35,355 bases of DNA from an uncultured Eubacteriales bacterium (lineage in GTDB: Bacteria > Bacillota > Clostridia > Peptostreptococcales > Anaerovoracaceae): contig CADADV010000019.1 of assembly GCA_902786815.1 (NCBI GenBank), positions 1 through 35,355 of the forward strand. The letters are read 5' to 3'. The translations under genes were made by a program, and so were the position numbers. The notes beneath the pieces were generated by a model, which did not search any database, was not told where the DNA came from, and was given only the letters and a program-made list of their open reading frames with translations. Numbering within the stretch: position 1 is the stretch's first letter; each line of letters opens with the position of its first letter. Below, in pieces: positions 7,345 to 15,928 of the stretch.

Positions 7345-8487
7345 ATGCAGTACAGAAAATTCAATGCAGAAGAAAGGGAAATATCGCTTCTTGGATTTGG
7401 TATCATGCGGCTTCCGAGGCTGGAGAACGGCAAGGCGGATGAAGAGCAAAGCATACGCATGATCCGGCATGCGATCGATCAGGGCGTCAATTATATTGAC
7501 ACTGCATATTCCTATCACGATGGGGACAGCGAACGAATTTTAGGCAAAGCCCTCAAGGACGGTTATAGAGAAAAAACTATGATCGCGGACAAGCTGCCTA
7601 CATGGCTTATCAAGAAAGAAGAAGATATCCAGCCGATCATTGAGGAACAGTTCAAACGGTTGGATGTAGATTTCATCGATTTTTATCTGGTCCACAACAT
7701 CATACCGGAAGTTTGGGAGATGATCCAGGAGACAAACATGTTCGATCATCTGCAGAAACTGAAGAATGAAGGACGTATCGGACACATTGGCTTCTCATTC
7801 CACGGGAATTACGATTTGTTTACGGAAGCGATCGATGCATACCCCTGGGAATTCTGCCAGATCCAGCTCAATTATCTGGACACGGAAATTCAGGCGGGAC
7901 TGAAGGGCCTCGAATATGCCCGTGAGCGCGGCATCGATGTGATCATCATGGAGCCGCTGAAGGGCGGACGGCTGTCTGATAAAGTACCGCCAGACATTCA
8001 GGAAATCTGGGATCGCGCAAAGGCAGAGGGCGTTGTATCTGCTGACAGATCGCCGGCAGAATGGGCGTTCAAATGGGTCGCAAGCCAACCCGGCGTATCG
8101 CTGATCCTCAGTGGAATGAGCACATTCGGACAGCTGGATGAGAATATAGAGATATTCTCAAAAGAGGACGTCGATCAGATGACGCAGGACGAACTTGCCG
8201 TCTGTGAGGAAGCTGCAAAGAAGTACAACAGCATGATCAAATACCAGTGCACAGCCTGCAGATACTGCATGCCGTGTCCGCAGGAACTGGATATCCATAT
8301 CGTGATACGGCATCTCAACAACTGGTACGCCTTCGACAAAAATCCAAGCAGCAAGCTGGAGTATACGGAATGGCTTGACAAGCACGGCTCGGACTGCGTC
8401 CACTGCCATGCCTGTGAGGCGAAGTGCCCGCAGCGGCTTCCGATTTCGGATATTATGACAGACGCCGAAGAACAGTTCGGTTTTTAG
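7345..8487 (+). CDS. Aldo/keto reductase with C-terminal 4Fe-4S ferredoxin-like domain
   Basis: The 380-residue protein has an aldo/keto reductase barrel with the catalytic tetrad D52, Y55, K83 and H117. Its C-terminal tail has two cysteine clusters, C302/C305/C308/C311 and C351/C354/C357/C361, each followed by Pro, typical of 4Fe-4S binding. This architecture is common in anaerobes and implies electron transfer through ferredoxin as well as or instead of NADPH. The frame is open upstream to 7243, inside the ligase gene, but the ATG at 7345 with GAGGAG at 7333-7338 is the natural start. It is 11 bases after the ligase stop. It could reduce the aldehyde made by the LuxC domain to an alcohol (inference). 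Confidence 0.88.
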   Translation: MQYRKFNAEEREISLLGFGIMRLPRLENGKADEEQSIRMIRHAIDQGVNYIDTAYSYHDGDSERILGKALKDGYREKTMIADKLPTWLIKKEEDIQPIIEEQFKRLDVDFIDFYLVHNIIPEVWEMIQETNMFDHLQKLKNEGRIGHIGFSFHGNYDLFTEAIDAYPWEFCQIQLNYLDTEIQAGLKGLEYARERGIDVIIMEPLKGGRLSDKVPPDIQEIWDRAKAEGVVSADRSPAEWAFKWVASQPGVSLILSGMSTFGQLDENIEIFSKEDVDQMTQDELAVCEEAAKKYNSMIKYQCTACRYCMPCPQELDIHIVIRHLNNWYAFDKNPSSKLEYTEWLDKHGSDCVHCHACEAKCPQRLPISDIMTDAEEQFGF

Positions 8488-8513
8488 AGGGAGCAACTAA
8501 GAAGGAGAAGATT

Positions 8514-9727
8514 ATGATTCTTCCGGAAGCAGTCAGGAAACTGGATATTCCAAAGATGGTGAAAATAACACAGCTTTTCCCGGATGATCATCTGGAGGAT
8601 ACGGCAGCGGCAGTCAGAGATGCTGCTGCTCCTTTTGCTGCTGAGATGAAAGAAGGAGCATCAGTCGCAGTACTCGCCGGAAGCCGCGGGATCCGGGTAT
8701 CGACCTGATCGTGAAAACGGTCGTGGAGGTTCTGCTGCAGGCGGGCTTGAAGCCGTTTATCGTTCCGGCCATGGGGAGCCACGGCGGCGGCACGTCGGAA
8801 GGGCAGGAGCAGATCCTCCGGGATTACGGCATCACCGAGGAGACCATGGGAGTTCCGATCAACTCCTCCATGGAGACAGAAATCATCGGACAGATGCCTG
8901 ATGGTATCCAGGTGCATTTTTCCAAGCCGGCCCTCGCGGCCGACTACGTGATTCCTGTGTGCCGTGTCAAACCGCATACGGATTTCTCCGGTCCGATCGA
9001 GAGCGGACTGTGTAAGATGCTGACCATTGGCGGCGGCAAGCACAACGGATGCTCCACGATCCACCGCCAGGGGTTCCCGGCGTTGGCGCATCTGATTCCG
9101 GACGCGGCGCGCGTGATACTTGACACCGTGAATGTGCCGTTCGGACTTGCCGTCATTGAGAACGCCTTTGATAAAACGCACACGATAGAGGCTGTTCCCG
9201 GCGGCGATATCCTCACCAGGGAACCGGAACTGCTGAAACTGGCAAAGAGCCTGATGCCGCGTATCCAGTTCGATGACATCGACGTACTGATCGTCAGCAG
9301 GATAGGCAAGGACATCAGCGGGACCGGCATGGACCCGAACATCACAGGAAGAGACTCTTACGGACAGATCCCCGGCGCAGTCCCGCGCATCAAACGGATC
9401 ATCATCGAGGATCTGACGGAAGGCGCGCACGGCAACGCCATCGGCTTCGGGGCGGCAGATTTCATTTTGCGCAGCGCCTTTGACAAGATCGATCTGGCTG
9501 CGACTTACACGAACGGCATGGCTTCAGGCAATCCGGAAGGAGCGAAGATCCCTGTGATCTGCGAGTCAGAAGAAGAGGCTGTCCGCGCAGCGATCCAGAC
9601 CTGCGCAGGGACGGATATCAACAATGTGAAAATCGTGAAAATCATAGATACGCTGCATTTATCCGAAATCGAAGTTTCCGAAAACATGCTGGAACTTTGC
9701 AGTGATGAAAAAGCCTTTTGTTTGTGA
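8514..9727 (+). pseudogene. LarA-like / DUF2088 family protein, interrupted by one frameshift near 8693
   Basis: Two adjacent frames belong to one protein. The first starts at ATG 8514, with AGGAG ten bases upstream, and ends at 8708 after SRGIRVST. The second continues from about 8696 as PGIDLIVKTVVEVLL and runs to 9727. One missing C in the run at 8693-8694 would give SRGIPGIDLI and a continuous protein of about 404 residues. The body has family signatures: VPAMGSHGGG, RVKPHTDFSGP, GLCKMLTIGGGKHNG and GKDISGTGMDPN. LarA itself is a nickel-pincer lactate racemase, but the role of this branch is unknown. A GTG at 8711 could start a shortened product lacking the N-terminus. Sequencing error and real mutation cannot be separated here. 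Confidence 0.8.
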
Positions 9728-9733
9728 TATAAT
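9725..9733 (+). promoter_or_regulatory. Extended -10 promoter of the crotonase gene
   Basis: TGA plus TATAAT (9728-9733), followed by CC, overlaps the end of the DUF2088 gene and repeats the same 11-mer TGATATAATCC found at 590-600. No good -35 is visible. The gene start is 42 bases downstream. Confidence 0.55.
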
Positions 9734-9774
9734 CCATTCAGATAGTAATTGCTCATAAGGAGGTATGATAGAAC

Positions 9775-10551
9775 ATGTATGAAACACTGAAATACGAAGT
9801 CAAAGACGGAATCGCTTATATCACGGTCAACAGACCGGAAGCGCTCAACGCGCTCAACAGCAAAGTCCTTGCAGAGCTCTATGATGCTTTTGCAGAATTC
9901 GATGCTGATGAGGCTGCGAGAGTTGCGATCCTGACAGGTGAGGGAAGATCCTTCGTTGCAGGTGCTGACATTGCAGAAATGGCAAAACTCAACACCATCG
10001 AGGCAAGAGTTTTCGCAAAGGCAGGACACCGGACGATGAACTTCATTGAGAACGTCAGCAAGCCGGTCATCGCTGCAGTGAATGGTTTTGCACTGGGCGG
10101 CGGCTGCGAGCTGTCCATGGCGTGCGATATCCGCATCGCATCCGCAAAGGCGAAGTTCGGACAGCCGGAAGTAGGCCTGGGCCTAATCCCGGGATTCGGC
10201 GGCACCCAGAGACTCTCCAGACTGGTCGGCAAAGGCATGGCCAAGTATCTGATCTATACGGCGGATGTCATCGGCGCAGAGGAAGCCGGACGCATCGGTC
10301 TTGTTGAGAAGGTCGTAGAGCCTGAAGAACTCATGCCGACCTGCGAAGAACTGGCGAAGAAGATCATGAGCAAGGCGCCGATCGCGGTCAGCATCGCTAA
10401 GCACGCGATCAACAACGGCTACGATATGGACATGAAGTCAGCGTCAGAACTCGAAGTCAACTCCTTCGGACTGTCCTTCTCATCAGAAGACATGAAAGAG
10501 GGAACGGCGGCGTTCCTGGAGAAGAGAGCGCCGGAGTTCAAGAACAAGTAA
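9775..10551 (+). CDS. Enoyl-CoA hydratase/isomerase family protein (crotonase, short-chain type)
   Basis: The 258-residue protein is a full-length crotonase. The oxyanion-hole segments AGADIAEM (62-69) and NGFALGGGCELSMACD (103-118) are present, and both catalytic acids of hydratases are kept: Glu112 and Glu132 (QPEVGLGLIPGFGGTQR). The expected reaction is reversible hydration of 2-enoyl-CoA, as in 3-hydroxybutyryl-CoA dehydratase of butyrate pathways. AAGGAGGT lies upstream of the ATG and the gene has its own promoter, so it may be regulated apart from the LuxE-LuxC cluster. No other butyrate genes (thiolase, hbd, bcd, etf) are in the window, so a pathway assignment is inference. Confidence 0.9.
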   Translation: MYETLKYEVKDGIAYITVNRPEALNALNSKVLAELYDAFAEFDADEAARVAILTGEGRSFVAGADIAEMAKLNTIEARVFAKAGHRTMNFIENVSKPVIAAVNGFALGGGCELSMACDIRIASAKAKFGQPEVGLGLIPGFGGTQRLSRLVGKGMAKYLIYTADVIGAEEAGRIGLVEKVVEPEELMPTCEELAKKIMSKAPIAVSIAKHAINNGYDMDMKSASELEVNSFGLSFSSEDMKEGTAAFLEKRAPEFKNK

Positions 10552-10553
10552 CC

Positions 10554-10746
10554 GGCGGCACGGACTGTGACGTGGCTAGGTCCTCGTCGCGAACAACCTC
10601 AACGGCTCACTCAAAAAGAAAAGAACCTCAGACAAACTCGAGCGTACGCTCTCAAACATGTCTGAGGTTTTTCTTTTCTTTCTTTTCGTTTCGCCTGTGA
10701 TTGTGATCGCTCCTGCGGAAAACGCCACGTCACAGTCCGTGCCGTC
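10554..10746. repeat. Nested inverted repeats between convergent genes
   Basis: Outer arms 10554-10576 and 10724-10746 match in 22 of 23 positions and share the core GCACGGACTGTGACGTGGC. They enclose an inner hairpin (10613-10634 with 10659-10678), and within that lies a 12-base palindrome, GAGCGTACGCTC, at 10640-10651. The block fills the gap between the crotonase and mgtE genes almost exactly. Confidence 0.85.
10613..10678. terminator. Bidirectional rho-independent terminator
   Basis: The stem has AACCTCAGACA on the left and TGTCTGAGGTT on the right. It is flanked by an A-rich run on the left and TTTTTCTTTTC on the right, so it can stop transcription from both the crotonase (plus) and mgtE (minus) sides. 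Confidence 0.8.
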
Positions 10747-10762
10747 GGATTCTGCTTTCTGA

Positions 10763-12274
10763 CTACAGGGCGACGCCGAGGAGTACGGAGGCGATGAGCA
10801 GGTAAATGCAGGATGATACCATGTCTGTCAGTGACGAGATCATCGGGGTCGCCATGAGGGCAGGGTCGACGCCGACTTTTTTGGCGAGCATCGGCAGCAT
10901 TCCGCCCAGCAGCTTGGCGAAGATGATGACCAGGATCATGGACATGGCTACGGTCAGGCCGATGAGAGGCGGCTGGCCGTCGATAAGGAAAATCTTCAGG
11001 AAGTTGAATGCGCTCAGGACCACCCCGAGGATGATGCTGACGCGGAACTCCTTCCAGAGGATCCGGCCTGCGTCTTTCAAATCGATTTCATCGACCGAGA
11101 GACCACGGATGATCAGGGTCGCAGCCTGTGTGCCGGTATTACCGCCGGTTCCCATGAGAAGCGGCAGGTAGGCGACCAGGATGATGACCTGTGAGAGCAC
11201 TTCCTCAAACTGGGCGATGAGCGATCCCGTGATCATGAGCATGACGGTCATGAACAGGAGCCAAGGGAGTCTGTTCCGCACATGGCGGAAGACGCCGATT
11301 TCCAGATATTCGTCGTCAGGCTCGTTACCGACGATACCTCCCATACGCTCGATATCCTCGGTAGCTTCTTCTTCCATGACTTCCATGATATCGTCTACGG
11401 TGACGATACCGACAAGTCTGTTCTCATTGTCAACGACGGGGACTGCCAGGAAGCCGTACTTTTTGAACACTTCGGCGACCTCTTCCTGGTCGTCATATAC
11501 GTTGACGTATACGTAGTCCGTGTGCATCAGGTCCGAAACGAGAGTATCGTCATCGGCTGAAACAAGGGCGCTGAGAGAGACGATGCCTTTCAGTTCCCGT
11601 CCTCCGTGCTTGACGTAACAGGTATATACTGTCTCACTGCCCATGCCTTGCCGTTTGATGTGGGCCATTGCCTCGGCAACGGTCATGGTTTCCTGCAGGC
11701 TGATGTAATCAGGCGTCATCAGACTGCCGGCACAGTCTTCCGGATAGTTGAGGAAGATATTGATCAGTTTTCGCTCTTCACGCGGCGTCTGGTCGAGGAT
11801 CTTATCAACAATGTTGGCAGGGAGCTCCTCCAGTACGTCGATCTTATCGTCGAAGTCCATCTCGTCCATAATGAAGGCGATTTCTTTATCGGTGATGCCG
11901 TCGATGATCTTGACCTGATCGTCACCGGAAAGATAGGAGAATACTTCGACTGCTACATTCTTTGGCAGCATGCGGAAGGCGATGATCGCCTTGTCGATGC
12001 TGACTTCATCGATGATTTCTCCCATGATATCGGCGATATCGACTTCGTTGTAGCTGAGAAGGAGGCTTCTGGTATCAAAATAATCGCCATTACGCAAAAG
12101 CTCGAGGGCCTTTTCGGTATCCTCATCGAACTGTTGGTTCTTCGTCTCCATATCCATAGCGTTTGGATTGGGCTCTGCGTTTTCTTCCGGCTCTTCGATC
12201 GGCAGCCCGTTTTCATCAAAGGCTTCGTCGAAGACTTCGTCAAAGACTTCACGAGTATTCTTTTCGTCAGTCAT
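10763..12274 (-). CDS. mgtE: Magnesium transporter MgtE
   Basis: The 503-residue protein has the standard MgtE plan: an acidic N-terminal tail (1-50) with FDE repeats, an MgtE N-domain (about 52-180), two CBS domains (about 185-300) and a five-helix membrane domain (about 335-503) with PLLMGTGGNTGTQ (371-383), the pore-family signature. MgtE channels import Mg2+ and are gated by Mg2+ binding to the cytosolic domains. The start is set by AGGAGG at 12283-12288 on the minus strand. It is transcribed away from gdhA and converges on the crotonase. The 5' leader is too short for an M-box riboswitch. Confidence 0.95.
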   Translation of the reverse strand: MTDEKNTREVFDEVFDEAFDENGLPIEEPEENAEPNPNAMDMETKNQQFDEDTEKALELLRNGDYFDTRSLLLSYNEVDIADIMGEIIDEVSIDKAIIAFRMLPKNVAVEVFSYLSGDDQVKIIDGITDKEIAFIMDEMDFDDKIDVLEELPANIVDKILDQTPREERKLINIFLNYPEDCAGSLMTPDYISLQETMTVAEAMAHIKRQGMGSETVYTCYVKHGGRELKGIVSLSALVSADDDTLVSDLMHTDYVYVNVYDDQEEVAEVFKKYGFLAVPVVDNENRLVGIVTVDDIMEVMEEEATEDIERMGGIVGNEPDDEYLEIGVFRHVRNRLPWLLFMTVMLMITGSLIAQFEEVLSQVIILVAYLPLLMGTGGNTGTQAATLIIRGLSVDEIDLKDAGRILWKEFRVSIILGVVLSAFNFLKIFLIDGQPPLIGLTVAMSMILVIIFAKLLGGMLPMLAKKVGVDPALMATPMISSLTDMVSSCIYLLIASVLLGVAL

Positions 12275-12345
12275 GATACACGTCCTCCTTTCCCTGAAAT
12301 GTCAGCATGGCGCGCCGCCCGGAAGCTGTGCTCCACACTTATTCA

Positions 12346-12373
12346 AGTATAACAAAAGCAAAGGCAAAATCAA
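12346..12373 (-). promoter_or_regulatory. Promoter of mgtE
   Basis: On the minus strand TTGATT (12368-12373) and TATACT (12346-12351) are 16 bases apart, with TGT extending the -10. The leader is about 65 bases. Confidence 0.6.
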
Positions 12374-12453
12374 AGATAATTCATGCACGTTTTTTTGGTA
12401 TGCGTTTTCGCATATTTAATAGTTCTAAAGGGTAAATACAAGCGTGATTTACG

Positions 12454-12482
12454 TTGACTGAAAATTAACAAAGTGTTATCAT
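12454..12482 (+). promoter_or_regulatory. Promoter of gdhA
   Basis: TTGACT (12454-12459) and TATCAT (12477-12482) are 17 bases apart in an AT-rich region 65 bases before the gdhA start. Confidence 0.6.
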
Positions 12483-12547
12483 AATTGGGCAAAGGACATT
12501 AAAATACTTTATAAATTAATTTAATTTAAAAGAAGGAGAAACGTAAA

Positions 12548-13915
12548 ATGTCAAACTATGTAGAAAGAGTCATTGAGCAGTGCAAGGCTAACAACCCTGG
12601 CGAAGTAGAATTCCATCAGACTGTAGAAGAAGTACTGACTTCACTGAAGCCTGTTGTAGAACAGCATCCTGAGTATGAAGAAGCAGCTCTTCTCGAAAGA
12701 CTGGTTGAGCCTGAAAGAGGCGTAACATTCAGAGTAGTATGGGTTGACGATGCCGGCAAGGTTCAGGTCAACAAGGGCTACAGATATCAGTTCAACAGCG
12801 CAATCGGACCTTACAAAGGCGGTCTGAGATTTGCTCCGAACGTATATCCTGGAATCATCAAGTTCCTCGGATTCGAACAGATCTTCAAGAACTCCCTGAC
12901 AGGTCTGCCAATCGGCGGCGGCAAGGGCGGTTCCGACTTCGATCCTAACGGAAAGAGCGACGCTGAAGTTATGAGATTCTGCCAGGCATTCATGACAGAA
13001 CTGTACAGACACATTGGTCCTAACACAGACGTTCCGGCTGGCGACCTCGGTGTAGGCGGCAGAGAAATCGGATATCTGTTCGGACAGTACAAGAGAATCG
13101 TTGACAGATATGAAGGTACACTGACAGGTAAGGGCCTCTCCTACGGCGGACTGCTCGGAAGAGCTGAAGCTACAGGTTTCGGTATCGTATGGTACGCAGA
13201 AGAAATGCTGAAGGCAAACGGCGAAGACTTCAAGGATAAGGTAGTTGGAATCTCCGGTTTCGGTAACGTAGCATGGGGTGCTGCTTGGAAGCTGAAAGAC
13301 CTGGGCGCTAAGTGCGTTACGATTTCAGGTCCGGACGGATACATCTATGATCCGGATGGCATCAGCACAGACGAAAAGGTTGCTTACCTCCTCGAGCTGA
13401 GATCCTCAGGAAAGAACATCTGCGCACCTTACGCAGAGAAGTTCCCGGGTGCTAAGTTCTATGAAGGAAAGAAGCCTTGGGGCGTACAGCAGGATGAAGG
13501 CATCAAGGTTGACATGTTCATTCCGTGCGCTATGCAGAATGACGTTCACATGGAGCATGCTAAGCAGATCGTAGAAGGCGGATGCAAGTTCTACTGCGAA
13601 GGCGCTAACATGCCTACAACAAACGATGCTCTCGAATATCTCATCGAGAACGAAACAGCAGTAGGTTCCGCTAAGGCAGCTAACGCTGGCGGCGTTGCTT
13701 GCTCCTGCATCGAGATGGGACAGAATGCTGGCCACACAGTATATCAGCACCAGGATGTATATGATCAGCTGCACCAGATCATGATCAACATCTACAAGAA
13801 CAGTGCTGCTGCTGCTGAGAAGTATTATGGCAACAAGAACCTGCTCGTACAGGGTGGTAACATCGCTGGATTCGAAAAGGTTGCTGCTGCAATGATGGAA
13901 CAGGGTCTTGTATAA
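12548..13915 (+). CDS. gdhA: Glutamate dehydrogenase, NADP-type family
   Basis: The 455-residue protein is a full-length hexameric-type glutamate dehydrogenase that interconverts 2-oxoglutarate plus ammonia and glutamate. Substrate-binding and catalytic segments are clear: GPYKGGLRF (87-95), GFEQIFKNSLTGLPIGGGKGG (split around 108-128, with Lys126 in the catalytic position) and PAGDLGVGGREIGYL, followed by a Rossmann segment GISGFGNVAWGAA. AAGGAG precedes the ATG. Codons are strongly biased (AGA for Arg, many GCT/GTA/GGT) compared with neighbours, consistent with high expression. It stands alone, ending at a GC-rich hairpin. Cofactor preference for NADPH is inferred from family resemblance. 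Confidence 0.95.
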   Translation: MSNYVERVIEQCKANNPGEVEFHQTVEEVLTSLKPVVEQHPEYEEAALLERLVEPERGVTFRVVWVDDAGKVQVNKGYRYQFNSAIGPYKGGLRFAPNVYPGIIKFLGFEQIFKNSLTGLPIGGGKGGSDFDPNGKSDAEVMRFCQAFMTELYRHIGPNTDVPAGDLGVGGREIGYLFGQYKRIVDRYEGTLTGKGLSYGGLLGRAEATGFGIVWYAEEMLKANGEDFKDKVVGISGFGNVAWGAAWKLKDLGAKCVTISGPDGYIYDPDGISTDEKVAYLLELRSSGKNICAPYAEKFPGAKFYEGKKPWGVQQDEGIKVDMFIPCAMQNDVHMEHAKQIVEGGCKFYCEGANMPTTNDALEYLIENETAVGSAKAANAGGVACSCIEMGQNAGHTVYQHQDVYDQLHQIMINIYKNSAAAAEKYYGNKNLLVQGGNIAGFEKVAAAMMEQGLV

Positions 13916-13955
13916 TCAAGGTCACTGCCAAACAGCATAACTGAATGACTTGACT

Positions 13956-13981
13956 GGGCCGCTGCCGATTGGCAGCGGCCC
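13956..13981 (+). terminator. Terminator hairpin of gdhA
   Basis: A perfect 11-bp stem, GGGCCGCTGCC with GGCAGCGGCCC, around a GATT loop. The tail is only weakly T-rich. Confidence 0.75.
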
Positions 13982-14068
13982 ATTGTATATCCAGATCTTG
14001 TGAATATTTATTTTTGCATTGTTTTTATTGTAGATACATTTAAAAACACACTATATTGCTTTAATGTG

Positions 14069-14077
14069 TGCTATAAT
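14069..14077 (+). promoter_or_regulatory. Extended -10 promoter of the TRAP operon
   Basis: TGC plus TATAAT (14072-14077) lies 86 bases before the SBP start. A good -35 is not visible. The leader holds a small hairpin AACTCT/AGAGTT (14122-14127 with 14131-14136), and CTGTTG (14096-14101) is complementary to CAACAG (14143-14148) next to the ribosome site. Confidence 0.55.
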
Positions 14078-14162
14078 AAAACCATCCTATAAGAGCTGTT
14101 GCGTTAAACCCCAAAAGCAGCAACTCTGCGAGAGTTATTATCCAACAGAGAAAGGAGATGCT

Positions 14163-15212
14163 ATGAAAAAGAAAATCTTACTGATCGGCTTGATGTGCGT
14201 TGTGTTTGCGGCATGCGGACTGATCATGACAGGCTGCGGCGGCGGCGGCGGTGATGATGAAGGCGGTTCCGCAGATCAGATCACCATGCGTCTTGCTTCC
14301 GATGCACCGGAAGATCATATCGCAACCGGAATCAACAACTGGCTCTGCGACGAAGTCGAGAAGAGAACAGAAGGAAGAGTCAAGATCGATTACTATCCAT
14401 CCAGCCAGCTGGGCGACTATGGTACAGTCTATGACGAAATCAAACAGGGTACCATCGACGCTGGTCAGATGACAGTACCGGATGAAAGTGACAAGAGACT
14501 GAGCATGCCGTACATTCCGTACTATGCAACGTCATTTGAAGAAGCGGCTATTCTGTATGGTCCGGATTCCTACATGACAAAGACCTTCGCTCAGGTTCTG
14601 CAGGATCAGGGCGTAACCTTTGAAGGATTCCTTCTGGAAGGATTCATCGGACTTGGTTCCACAGTAGAATGCCCGAAGGCTAAGGAATACGGCGAGAAGC
14701 AGGGTGTCAAGATCAGAGCAGCGGCTCCGTTCAACTTCAGTTTGACAGTTAAAGACTATGGCTTTGATGGCGTAACCATTGCTTATTCCGAAACACCGAC
14801 AGCTATCCAGACAAACGTTGTACAGGGCTGGATCGGCGGAACAGCTAACATGAACTATGCATGGGTAGCAGATACCATCAAGTATTTCTACTTCAACAAG
14901 GTTCATGCTGAAGCTACAAACTACATGATCAGCAACAAGACTCTCGAAAAACTGAGCGACGAAGATCGTGAGATCGTCGAAGCTACATTCCATGAAGCAA
15001 GTGAGATGAGCTTCACCAAGGCTGATGAAAACGAGCACGCTTACATGGACAAGATGAGAGATAAGGGCATCGAAGTCGTTGAATTCACCGATGAAGAAGT
15101 TCAGGCAAATGCTGAGAAGTGCAGAGAGATGACATGGCCTAAGATCGAAAAAGAATATGGCAAGGAAGTCATGGACGGTCTGAAGGCTGACATCGAAGCG
15201 CTGCAGAAATAA
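14163..15212 (+). CDS. dctP: TRAP transporter substrate-binding lipoprotein (DctP family)
   Basis: The 349-residue protein starts with a signal peptide and lipobox (IMTGC, Cys25) followed by a Gly/Asp-rich linker, so it should be anchored outside the membrane. The rest matches DctP-type binding proteins: a start such as ITMRLASDAPEDHIA, a GQMTVPDE segment and the helix ending in the conserved EVVEF/ADIEAL region. It captures a carboxylate and delivers it to the DctQM membrane subunits encoded next. The frame is open from 14064, but the ATG at 14163 with AAAGGAG upstream gives the proper signal peptide. The substrate is unknown; location after gdhA hints at a dicarboxylate or 2-oxo acid only weakly. 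Confidence 0.9.
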   Translation: MKKKILLIGLMCVVFAACGLIMTGCGGGGGDDEGGSADQITMRLASDAPEDHIATGINNWLCDEVEKRTEGRVKIDYYPSSQLGDYGTVYDEIKQGTIDAGQMTVPDESDKRLSMPYIPYYATSFEEAAILYGPDSYMTKTFAQVLQDQGVTFEGFLLEGFIGLGSTVECPKAKEYGEKQGVKIRAAAPFNFSLTVKDYGFDGVTIAYSETPTAIQTNVVQGWIGGTANMNYAWVADTIKYFYFNKVHAEATNYMISNKTLEKLSDEDREIVEATFHEASEMSFTKADENEHAYMDKMRDKGIEVVEFTDEEVQANAEKCREMTWPKIEKEYGKEVMDGLKADIEALQK

Positions 15213-15283
15213 GCTGACGAGTAAACACATTTACATGTGAATGAACGTGAAAAAGAAACTCAGCAGCACGAAACATTGAAGTG

Positions 15284-15325
15284 TAATCTGAAAGGCCCTT
15301 CGCAGTGCGGGGGGTCTTCAGATTA
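15284..15325 (+). promoter_or_regulatory. Intercistronic hairpin between dctP and dctQ
   Basis: TAATCTGAA (15284-15292) pairs perfectly with TTCAGATTA (15317-15325), with GGCCC/GGGGG-type pairing inside. There is no T-run, so partial termination or mRNA stabilisation that favours dctP over dctQM is more likely than full termination. Confidence 0.6.
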
Positions 15326-15340
15326 GAGGAGGAGTTAATT

Positions 15341-15928
15341 TTGAAGAGAAGAGAAGAAACGGCAATCTGGAAATTTGGAGACAAAGTCATGCGTGCCGCT
15401 ATTGTGGTTCTCATCTTCGGAACAGCTGCAATCCTTTGGGTGGAAGTTGCCGGTCGTATTATTCATCATAACTGGACAGGTTATGAAGAAATCCTTACCA
15501 TGACAGTTTTCTGGCTGTACATGTTCGGATGTGCGTACTGCAGCAGAGAGGACACCCATATCAAAGCTGATATTGTATCAGTGTTGATGAAGGAGTGCAT
15601 GGCGAAGAGAATCATCGAACTTTGCCGTTGGATACTGACAACAATATTGTGTTTCATATTGATGATCTGGGCAATCTCACTGATCCAGTGGGATATATCA
15701 CAGGGCAATGAAACCTATGTATACCGTCTTCCGGTTTGGATTGGTGACATTTCCATGGTATTCGGATTCGGTATATCGACAATTTATAACGTAATTTATA
15801 CATTTGATAGTTTCATGAGACTGATCGGCAAAGGCAGGACCCCTGAAGTGAAAGAGGATGAGTTGTCTGAAGTCGCTGCAGAGGTGGAAGAAGCTGCTGC
15901 AGAATTGGAAGGGGAGGTGACAGAATGA
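15341..15928 (+). CDS. dctQ: TRAP transporter small permease subunit (DctQ family)
   Basis: The 195-residue protein has about four hydrophobic segments, as expected for DctQ, and ends in an acidic Glu/Ala-rich tail (about 170-195). It pairs with DctM to form the membrane part of the TRAP transporter. The frame is open from an ATG at 15305, but this lies inside the hairpin region. The TTG at 15341 follows AGAGGAGGAG (15325-15334) at a good distance and gives a short basic N-terminus before the first helix, so I choose it. Its last bases overlap the dctM start (ATGA at 15925-15928). Confidence 0.85.
   Translation: MKRREETAIWKFGDKVMRAAIVVLIFGTAAILWVEVAGRIIHHNWTGYEEILTMTVFWLYMFGCAYCSREDTHIKADIVSVLMKECMAKRIIELCRWILTTILCFILMIWAISLIQWDISQGNETYVYRLPVWIGDISMVFGFGISTIYNVIYTFDSFMRLIGKGRTPEVKEDELSEVAAEVEEAAAELEGEVTE

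Noticed and set aside
12275-12345. M-box (magnesium) riboswitch before mgtE
   Set aside because: The predicted leader is about 65 bases, shorter than an M-box, and no terminator or typical paired core is visible.
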